Positions 5,424 through 11,404 of a stretch of DNA of 11,404 bases are shown piece after piece. The notes below the pieces were generated by a model. That model was given only the letters and a program-made list of their open reading frames with translations. It searched no databases and was not told the origin of the DNA. Source of the stretch: JBCAWW01 sp039024315 (GTDB lineage Bacteria; Bacteroidota; Bacteroidia; J057); contig JBCCQN010000242.1 of the NCBI GenBank assembly GCA_039024315.1, positions 1 to 11,404 on the forward strand, written 5' to 3'. A program made the position numbers and the translations under genes. Positions within the stretch are counted from its first letter, which is position 1. Each line of letters begins with the position of its first letter.

Positions 5424-6820
5424 ATGAACAAAGATCAAACCTAGACGCGCTTTTGGCTCGGGCCCGTGAGAGAGCGCCTTTGATGACTTTGTCGGAGGTA
5501 GAGACTTTGTTGACGGACGCGCCAATAAGTCCAAGCCCCTCAAAAGGGACTACAAGCCAGTTTATTATTATGATATCGACATTGATCAGTATAATCGCAC
5601 TCAGTCTATTGGTTAATTTATCTCCTCAGCCTATCGAGGAGCCAACTGCTTTTCCTGCCTTGCAACTCAATGAGGCCCAATTGGCCCAACTAGGGATTAG
5701 CGTCGGCACAGATGAAATTCATTATGGCGCTAAGGTGCCCTATATCGGCACTGTGGAACTCAGCTTAAACCATAAGGGCCAGCTCAGCTCTACAACTTGG
5801 CGAAAATCGCATACCGTAGAAAAGGCCGCTGATTGGCCTGAGACCGATTTTCATCTGCAATCGATCACTAATGCCGACGGTCGGGTGATGTTTGCACGCA
5901 ACGATCGAGAACCGGCTTATCTTTTTAATGCTTACGTACCGATAAAAATTGCCTTTCCAGCAGAAGATAGTTTGACCTTTTGGTTTAGTCCTCGTGAAGC
6001 TTTGTGGGATATCTTAGCCCCCGATCAAGCTAATTTATACCGAGAATATGCCGCTAAATTATTAGAAGGACAAGGCGCCGATCCGTTTGTCCATACCCCT
6101 TTTCAAGCGGTTGATGCACTACGTTTGGACGATGCAGCGCTTAATCGCCTTGGCTTTACTTTTGGAGATACCACGCTGCACTATGAGGCGGCTGTGCCAA
6201 ATGGGAATAAGCTAGTTTTTGACTTTGGCGAGCGGATGCAATGTATCTCTCATGAGGTAAATCCTCAAGGGACAGAGACCCCTAGGCAGCCTTATCCTCA
6301 ATTTGTTTCCGATACGAGCGGTTTTCAAAGCTTTCGTTGGAATACAGGGGAAGAAAGTCCTCAGAAGGAATCTCCTGCTTATTTAAGTAAGGTTCGCCAT
6401 CGATTGGTGGCAGTTTGGGTGGAGAGCTCGCATTTGAATGAACCTTATCTATTTTGGTTTGAAGCGAATGAAGTCTTTTTGAAGACTATATATGGTAGTG
6501 AAGATGCCCCCTCCGGGGAACGCTATGTCACTTGGCTTAAGACGCAGCACCCGGGCTTACTACCGACTGAAAATCCCATCCAACTCAGTCCCAATCCTGC
6601 CCAAACAAATGTGCGTCTAAGCTTAGCGGATGGGGAGAATCAATCGTACCGTTGGCAATTGCTCAATTTGCAAGGACAGGTATTACGAACTTCTGATTGG
6701 GTCGCTCCTCAAACTGCTACAAATATAAAATTAGAGGCTTACAGCTCGGGGGTATATTTGGTGGTTGTGAGACTGCAAAATGGCACTCAATTTAGCCATC
6801 AATTGTTAGTGGAAAACTAG
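5420..6820 (+). CDS. Single-pass membrane protein with C-terminal T9SS sorting domain, putative sigma-factor partner
   Basis: A 466-residue protein with four parts. Residues 1-46 are a polar, presumably cytoplasmic segment (LDALLARARERAPLMTLSEV) resembling the short tails of membrane proteins encoded next to ECF sigma factors in Bacteroidota. One hydrophobic segment follows at about 47-66. The exported region contains two related halves: LQLNEAQLAQLG at 81-92, leading to HYGAKVP, matches LRLDDAALNRLG at 234-245, leading to HYEAAVP, with 12 identities over 27 ungapped residues; LTFWF (185-189) and YLFWF (343-347) are equivalent later strands. Residues about 387-466 are a type A T9SS sorting domain: LSPNPAQTNVRLSL, then WQLLNLQGQVLRT, then SSGVYLVVVRLQNG and a final HQLLVEN. 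The start overlaps the sigma gene, which implies linked function; an anti-sigma or signalling role is inference. A strong terminator follows. Confidence 0.8.
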   Translation: MNEQRSNLDALLARARERAPLMTLSEVETLLTDAPISPSPSKGTTSQFIIMISTLISIIALSLLVNLSPQPIEEPTAFPALQLNEAQLAQLGISVGTDEIHYGAKVPYIGTVELSLNHKGQLSSTTWRKSHTVEKAADWPETDFHLQSITNADGRVMFARNDREPAYLFNAYVPIKIAFPAEDSLTFWFSPREALWDILAPDQANLYREYAAKLLEGQGADPFVHTPFQAVDALRLDDAALNRLGFTFGDTTLHYEAAVPNGNKLVFDFGERMQCISHEVNPQGTETPRQPYPQFVSDTSGFQSFRWNTGEESPQKESPAYLSKVRHRLVAVWVESSHLNEPYLFWFEANEVFLKTIYGSEDAPSGERYVTWLKTQHPGLLPTENPIQLSPNPAQTNVRLSLADGENQSYRWQLLNLQGQVLRTSDWVAPQTATNIKLEAYSSGVYLVVVRLQNGTQFSHQLLVEN

Positions 6821-6839
6821 GATGATAGAAGCATAATTT

Positions 6840-6868
6840 GGCCGCAGTTCAGTTGGACTGCGGCCTTT
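6840..6868 (+). terminator. Intrinsic terminator of the sigma factor operon
   Basis: GGCCGCAGTTC (6840-6850) and GGACTGCGGCC (6855-6865) form an 11-bp stem, with a single G-T wobble, around the tetraloop AGTT. TTTGTCATTT follows. It lies 20 bp after the stop codon at 6820. This is a stable stem with a modest U-tract. Confidence 0.85.
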
Positions 6869-6870
6869 GT

Positions 6871-7182
6871 CATTTGAGATGACTTTGGTCACTTTGCCAA
6901 AGTTGGCATAGTAAATTGGATATTCTTCGCGTTGGACTATTACCAATTGCCGAAGTAAATAAAACTCTGATTGCAGCGAAATAGGTAATAATTTGGGTAT
7001 ATTTGGGCTTATATGAAAGCATATAAATAAGTGCTATTTAGAATCATTCTAAATGTAAAGGGCGTATGATTTCTTTCCACTCAGAACTTTGAAAGGATAT
7101 GGGAGGATATTAATTTGCGCGTCGATATAGAGATAAGTTAATCTGTCTATCTCAAACCGACCTTTTTAGAGCAGGAACTTTT
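6871..7182. other. Long non-coding leader upstream of actA
   Basis: About 310 bp without a gene, rich in small dyads: GCCAA-AG-TTGGC at 6896-6907; a stem-loop of CTTCG/CGAAG plus TTGG/CCAA at 6925-6955; TTATATG-AAAG-CATATAA at 7009-7026; the operator-like repeat at 7036-7054; and GAGATA/TATCTC at 7130-7153. Two promoter candidates are visible: TATATTTG at 6998-7005 (nearest upstream TTG 24 bp away, slightly too far), and TTTG at 7088-7091 with an 18-bp spacer to TTAATTTG at 7110-7117 (one mismatch). I do not recognise a riboswitch. Confidence 0.55.
7036..7054. promoter_or_regulatory. Perfect 9-1-9 inverted repeat, Fur-superfamily-like operator
   Basis: ATTTAGAAT-C-ATTCTAAAT, every base paired. 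The size and the TAGAAT-n-ATTCTA core resemble operators of Fur-superfamily regulators (the Fur and PerR 7-1-7 boxes and the rhizobial Irr box TTTAGAA-N3-TTCTAAA). It lies 128 bp upstream of the actA start. The regulator in this organism is unknown; the repeat itself is certain, its function is inferred. Confidence 0.5.
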
Positions 7183-8397
7183 ATGATAAAATTCATGTAC
7201 GGTCGCACAATATTTCGCTTCCTCAGCCTGTTTTGTTTGCTGGCAGTGATGACGTCCGGTCGAGCACAGGAACTCAATCTAGAGCAAGGCCAAGAGTTAT
7301 ACAATGGCAATTGTGCCTCTTGCCATGCCGTTAATCGCAATCTTACTGGTCCCGCCTTGGGAGGAGTACTCACCAAGTATGCCGATGACAAAGATTGGTT
7401 ATACAAATGGGTGAAAAATGCCCCCGCTCTCATTGCTAGTGGAGATGAAAAAGCGGTAACTCTGGGACAATGGGGTACAGGTGTAATGATCGCTTTCCCT
7501 ACTTTGTCTAATGAGCAAATAGACAACATCCTCGCCTATGCTGAGGCTGAGTCTACAGCGCTTGCTAACCCAATTGTAGAGGAAACTGAAGGCCCTCCTA
7601 CTGAGGGGGAAATTGACCCATCGGTTTACTATGCACTTCTTGGTTTGATAGGCGTCTTGGTGCTGATTGCCCTCCTTTTGGTAGTGATTACTGCTACCCT
7701 CATCACAGCGGTGCGCTCCAAAGACGGTGAAGAGCCTTTTACGGCCAAAGACATCATGGCCCGTACCCGCTCAATCCTGCAGAACAAATTTGTTGCTACC
7801 TCCTTGGCCACCTTTATCCTTGTTGCTGGGGGAGCTAAGCTGATCGTAGAAGCTCGCCAAGTGTCCCTACACGAAGGCTATATGCCGGATCAGCCTATCA
7901 AATTCTCGCACAAGCTGCATGCAGGAGAGAACCAAATCGAATGTCAGTACTGCCACACAGGCACTTTGAAATCTAAGTCTGCTTGGATTCCTTCGGCCAA
8001 TGTTTGTATGAACTGCCATAAGTACATACAAGAGGGGCCACAGTATGGTAAGGAAGAAATCTCCAAGATCTATGACGCCATTGGCTTTGATCCAGAAAAG
8101 AGCCAATACATTGAAGATTATGAGCAGAAACCAATCGAATGGGTCCGTATCCATAATCTTCCAGACCATGCATACTTCAACCACGCCCAGCACGTAGTGG
8201 TGGGGGGACAAGAGTGTCAAACTTGTCACGGTCCCATTGAGGAAATGGAAGTGGTTTATCAATATTCTTCCCTCGGTATGGGTTGGTGTATCAACTGCCA
8301 CCGAGAAGAAAAAGTCAAAAGCCTGGGCAAAGACAATGACCTCGGCCTAACAGTAGAAGATATGGGCGGCCTTAACTGTGCTCGCTGCCACTATTAA
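7183..8397 (+). CDS. actA: Alternative complex III subunit ActA, multiheme cytochrome c
   Basis: A 404-residue c-type cytochrome of the quinol-oxidising alternative complex III, which passes electrons toward terminal oxidases. Residues 1-28 form a signal peptide. There are six CxxCH heme sites: C44-H48 (CASCH) in an N-terminal class I cytochrome c domain with a typical LTGPALGGV and a distal Met in the GVMIAFP region, then C254, C275, C345, C369 and C399 in a pentaheme domain. Two hydrophobic segments at about 149-176 and 202-217 form a membrane hairpin with a short cytoplasmic loop, so both heme domains face the periplasm. The pentaheme part corresponds to ActA of characterised complexes; the extra monoheme domain is fused here. 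The ATG at 7183 has an AGGAA 6 bp upstream; M5 is an alternative start. The gene is followed after 80 bp by actB, which confirms the assignment. Confidence 0.92.
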   Translation: MIKFMYGRTIFRFLSLFCLLAVMTSGRAQELNLEQGQELYNGNCASCHAVNRNLTGPALGGVLTKYADDKDWLYKWVKNAPALIASGDEKAVTLGQWGTGVMIAFPTLSNEQIDNILAYAEAESTALANPIVEETEGPPTEGEIDPSVYYALLGLIGVLVLIALLLVVITATLITAVRSKDGEEPFTAKDIMARTRSILQNKFVATSLATFILVAGGAKLIVEARQVSLHEGYMPDQPIKFSHKLHAGENQIECQYCHTGTLKSKSAWIPSANVCMNCHKYIQEGPQYGKEEISKIYDAIGFDPEKSQYIEDYEQKPIEWVRIHNLPDHAYFNHAQHVVVGGQECQTCHGPIEEMEVVYQYSSLGMGWCINCHREEKVKSLGKDNDLGLTVEDMGGLNCARCHY

Positions 8398-8405
8398 TAT
8401 TAATT

Positions 8406-8470
8406 GTTGAATATCTGAATTGTTGAAGTGCTAAATCAACTGTTCAACCACTCAACCCTTCAAGAATTAA
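8406..8470. repeat. Octad-periodic inverted repeat in the actA-actB spacer
   Basis: The 80-bp gap between actA and actB is largely filled by an array with an 8-bp period. On the left, GTTGAA at 8406-8411, TCTGAA at 8414-8419, GTTGAA at 8422-8427 and GCTAAA at 8430-8435 are each 8 bp apart. On the right, TCAAC starts at 8436, 8444 and 8452, with TCAAG at 8460, again 8 bp apart. GTTGA and TCAAC are reverse complements, so the array is inverted about 8435. This is the same design as elements A-C with a different period and motif. A 12-bp palindrome ATTAATATTAAT (8393-8404) overlaps the actA stop codon. Confidence 0.8.
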
Positions 8471-8477
8471 AAAACTA

Positions 8478-11404
8478 ATGAGTACTCCTAAATATTGGAT
8501 GGCCATCGAGGAACTGGATAACGACCAGGAATTTATGGCTAAAGCGAGCAAAGAATTTCCTCAGCCCCTCCCTACTCCGGCAGAGCTAAAGGCTGAAAAA
8601 ACCAATAAAGCGCTTAATATTGAAACCAATCGCCGTGATTTCCTCAAAGTCATGGGCTTTGGTATGACGGCTGCTACATTGGCCGCCTGTACCCGTGGAC
8701 CCGTCAAAAAGGCGATCCCTTATGTAGAGAAGCCAGACGATTTAGTACCAGGAGTCGCCAATTGGTATGCTTCTACTATCGGTTCCGGCGTACCAGTTTT
8801 GGTCAAAACCCGTGAGGGGCGTCCCATCAAACTGGAAGGTAATCCAGACTCACGTGTAACCAAAGGGGGCTTATGTGCCAATGGGCATGCCTCTATCTTA
8901 GGTCTTTACGATGCTGGTAGAAACCGTGCCCCTTATGTAGGTTCTAATGCCTCCGATTGGAGTACAGTTGATAACGATATTCGTAAGCAGCTAGCAGAAA
9001 TCAAGACTGCTGGTGGCAAGTTAAGGGTACTCAGTAGTACAGTGATGAGTCCTTCTACTCGCCAATTGATCAGCGAATTTGTCGGCGAATTTGAAGATGG
9101 GGAGCATATCATGTATGATTCTCTCTCTGCATCTGCTCTCCGTGAGGCGCACAAATTAGGCTTTGGCGAGTCCGTGTTGCCGCGTTACCGTTTCGATCTT
9201 GCAGAAGTAATTATCAGCTTTAGTGCGGACTTTTTGGGTGCTTGGTTTGCTCCGGTGGAGCATTCTACGGCTTACAGTGTCAATCGCGATCCCGATAAAA
9301 AGATGTCTCGCCACTTACAGTTCGAGAGCATCATGAGCATCACAGGGGCGAAAGCGGATATGCGCTATCCTATCAAGCCCTCAGATCAGTCTCAAGCACT
9401 ATTAAACTTATATAACAAAGTGGCTGGTCAACTAGGTTATCCGCAGATACCGGGCGTGTCTGCCTTTAACGTAGCTGGCAATGGCCTCGATAAGGCTGCA
9501 AGTGAGCTAATCGCTGCAGGCAGTAAAGGCCTTTTAGTTTGCGGAACCAATGACATTGCGCAGCAAACTTTGGTCATGAACATCAATCAAATGATTGGTG
9601 CCTACGGAACTACCCTTGATGTCCAAAACCCTGCTTACTATAAGCTGGGCGATGACGCCGCTATGGCTAATCTGGTTCGTGAAATGGAGCAGGAAGAAGT
9701 TAGCGCTCTTTTTATCTACGATGCTAACCCCGTTTACAACTCTCCTTTTGCTGAAGCATTTGAAAATAGTTTGCCCAAAGTAGGACTCAGTGTTTCTTTC
9801 GCTACGAAAACGGACGAAACCGCTAAGTTCTGCAAATATATTTGTCCAGATAGTTTTTATCTCGAGTCTTGGAATGATGCTCAACAAACTGAGCGCGATC
9901 TTTCCATCATTCAACCAACTATCTACCCTATCTTCGATACTCGTCAGGCCCAAGATTCCTTCCTTAAGTGGATGGGGGCATCTACTGATTGGAGAACCTA
10001 TATGCAAGAGTATTGGAAAGCCAATTACTACAAAGGAGAGGGTACGTTTGGTAATTTCTGGACAGAGGCTTTACGAAGAGGAGTGATTGAAGTTCCTGGA
10101 AACGAAGTTGAGCCAACTTACTCCCTCGATGCCGCTACTTTGACTAGCATGGCTAGCAAGTTAAGACCTCAAACTAGTCCTGAGGGTAGTTTTGAGCTTA
10201 TCGCTTATGCCAATACTCAACTAGTTGACGGTACACAGGCCAATAACCCTTGGTTGCAAGAAATGCCCGATACTATGACCAAGGTATGTTGGGATCAGGT
10301 ACTGACCGTACCCTTCTCGAACGCCAAGGAGTTGGGACTAAAAAACAATGACATCGTAGATGTAACTTACGATGGTAATACCATATCAGTACCTGTCGTA
10401 GTACAGGCGGGCCAAGCTCTTGGTACCTTAGGCCTAATGCTCGGATATGGCAGAACTGAAGCCGGAAAAGTAGCGGATGCTGCTAATGGTGAAGTGGTTG
10501 ATGGTCGTAAGGTAGGTGGTTTCAATGCCTTCAATCTTACGCATTACAGTAACAACGCTACTGCTTATGGCAAAGCAGGTGCAACCATAGCAAAGACCGG
10601 CTCCAAATATAATCTGGCTTTCACTCAGATTTACAATTACCTCTACGATATCGAAAAAGGAGAACGGTTTGGTAACGACTATGACCGTTCTGAGTCTATC
10701 GTAGAGACTACCACGAGCTACGAGTACAATAACGGTGTTTATAAAAATGGCCGCGTTGCGGAACGTAACGAACTAAAGCAACACCTCGTTACCCTTTGGG
10801 ACTCTTACTTTGAAGATCCTGAAACCAGTCGCAATATCCACTGGAAGATGGCCATTGACCTCAACAAATGTACAGGATGTAATGCTTGTATTGTCAGCTG
10901 TCATGCCGAAAATAATGTTCCGGTTGTAGGCAAAGCCGAATCTCGTAACCGCCGTAACATGCACTGGTTGCGGATGGATCGCTACTACAGTGGTGATTTT
11001 GACAATCCGGATGTGGCCTTCCAGCCTATGTTGTGCCAGCACTGTGATAATGCGCCTTGTGAAACGGTATGCCCCGTTCTCGCGACTATTCACAGTAATG
11101 AGGGCCTCAACCAAATGACTTATAACCGTTGTGTCGGTACACGTTACTGTGCTAACAACTGTCCTTATAAAGTTCGTCGCTTCAACTGGTTCAACTATAC
11201 CAATGACGAGAAGATGGCTGATATCAACCCATCTCAAAGTACACTCGGTAAGTTGGTGCTTAATCCAGACGTTACGGTTCGCTTCCGTGGGGTAATGGAA
11301 AAATGCTCATTCTGTGTTCAGCGCCTACAGGATGCTAAGTTGAAAGCTAAGATCAAGGCAAACGATTCTTTTGCTAAGCCTAAAGACGGAGAGGTGAAAG
11401 TAGC
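8478..11404 (+). CDS. actB: Alternative complex III subunit ActB, iron-sulfur/molybdopterin-oxidoreductase-like (partial, runs off window)
   Basis: The frame is open from ATG 8478 to the end of the window: 975 codons, no stop, so the 3' end is missing. ActB is the large periplasmic electron-transfer subunit, resembling a molybdopterin oxidoreductase catalytic chain fused to an iron-sulfur chain, but without molybdenum cofactor in characterised complexes. The N-terminus has the Bacteroidota extension KYWMAIEELDNDQEF (5-19) before the twin-arginine-like RRDFLK (52-57), then a hydrophobic run ending in LAAC, where Cys71 may be lipidated. The ferredoxin-like part holds four Cys groups: C798/C801/C804/C808; C853/C856/C861/C865; C885/C891/C895, where Thr888 takes the place of the second Cys; and C943/C946. 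This fits three [4Fe-4S] and one [3Fe-4S] cluster. It lies 80 bp after actA and is presumably in the same operon; actC and further subunits should lie to the right. Confidence 0.95.
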   Translation, partial: MSTPKYWMAIEELDNDQEFMAKASKEFPQPLPTPAELKAEKTNKALNIETNRRDFLKVMGFGMTAATLAACTRGPVKKAIPYVEKPDDLVPGVANWYASTIGSGVPVLVKTREGRPIKLEGNPDSRVTKGGLCANGHASILGLYDAGRNRAPYVGSNASDWSTVDNDIRKQLAEIKTAGGKLRVLSSTVMSPSTRQLISEFVGEFEDGEHIMYDSLSASALREAHKLGFGESVLPRYRFDLAEVIISFSADFLGAWFAPVEHSTAYSVNRDPDKKMSRHLQFESIMSITGAKADMRYPIKPSDQSQALLNLYNKVAGQLGYPQIPGVSAFNVAGNGLDKAASELIAAGSKGLLVCGTNDIAQQTLVMNINQMIGAYGTTLDVQNPAYYKLGDDAAMANLVREMEQEEVSALFIYDANPVYNSPFAEAFENSLPKVGLSVSFATKTDETAKFCKYICPDSFYLESWNDAQQTERDLSIIQPTIYPIFDTRQAQDSFLKWMGASTDWRTYMQEYWKANYYKGEGTFGNFWTEALRRGVIEVPGNEVEPTYSLDAATLTSMASKLRPQTSPEGSFELIAYANTQLVDGTQANNPWLQEMPDTMTKVCWDQVLTVPFSNAKELGLKNNDIVDVTYDGNTISVPVVVQAGQALGTLGLMLGYGRTEAGKVADAANGEVVDGRKVGGFNAFNLTHYSNNATAYGKAGATIAKTGSKYNLAFTQIYNYLYDIEKGERFGNDYDRSESIVETTTSYEYNNGVYKNGRVAERNELKQHLVTLWDSYFEDPETSRNIHWKMAIDLNKCTGCNACIVSCHAENNVPVVGKAESRNRRNMHWLRMDRYYSGDFDNPDVAFQPMLCQHCDNAPCETVCPVLATIHSNEGLNQMTYNRCVGTRYCANNCPYKVRRFNWFNYTNDEKMADINPSQSTLGKLVLNPDVTVRFRGVMEKCSFCVQRLQDAKLKAKIKANDSFAKPKDGEVKV

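Noticed and set aside
6871..7035. Riboswitch or small RNA in the actA leader
   Set aside because: Several small stems are present but none forms a recognisable riboswitch core, and the transcription start may lie downstream of them.
7867..8301. Minus-strand open frame of 144 codons inside actA
   Set aside because: Antisense shadow of the multiheme domain; no family features. The minus-strand frame at 10773-11237 inside actB is rejected for the same reason.

Overview
The window looks like chromosome of a member of the Bacteroidota. Four things point there: the first two subunits of an alternative complex III (ActA with a multiheme domain, and ActB with the extended RRDF-type leader typical of this phylum); a type IX secretion (T9SS) sorting domain; a YpdA-family reductase; and promoters of the form TTG-N17..23-TAnnTTTG. 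A Saprospiria/Lewinella-like origin is a guess; the sequence does not settle anything below phylum. No rRNA, tRNA, CRISPR array, transposase or phage gene is visible.

Layout. (1) 86-1542, + strand: a secreted SRPBCC-fold protein overlaps by ATGA with an AraC-family regulator. (2) 1543-2836: a class I SAM O-methyltransferase (1877-2569) is bracketed by two homologous non-coding elements, A (1651-1769) and B (2595-2748), in the same orientation. (3) 2837-4738, - strand: a YpdA-like FAD/NADPH reductase followed by a membrane-anchored neutral zinc metallopeptidase, ending at a good intrinsic terminator. (4) 4739-4904: a divergent promoter region holding a third element, C. (5) 4905-6820, + strand: an ECF sigma factor overlaps by ATGA with a membrane protein that carries a cytoplasmic N-terminus, an internal duplication and a C-terminal T9SS sorting domain; a strong terminator closes the operon. 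(6) 6821-7182: a long regulatory leader with a perfect 9-1-9 inverted repeat resembling Fur-superfamily operators. (7) 7183 to the window end: actA and the start of actB, which runs off the right edge.

The most unusual signal is non-coding. Elements A, B and C are built on a strict 7-bp period. The left side is made of AGTANNN heptads, the right side of TACTNNN heptads, and the middle keeps the same register, so the three elements are exactly 17, 22 and 13 heptads long (119, 154 and 91 bp). A and B differ in length by exactly five heptads. A fourth spacer, between actA and actB, has the same inverted design but an 8-bp period (GTTGAANN then NNTTCAAC). I do not recognise these as a named repeat family.

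How the genes work together: actA-actB encode the quinol-oxidising electron-transfer module that replaces the bc1 complex in many Bacteroidota. The sigma factor and its overlapping membrane protein look like a cell-surface signalling pair. The reductase suggests low-molecular-weight-thiol (bacillithiol-type) redox maintenance. The AraC/SRPBCC pair is a small separate regulatory unit.
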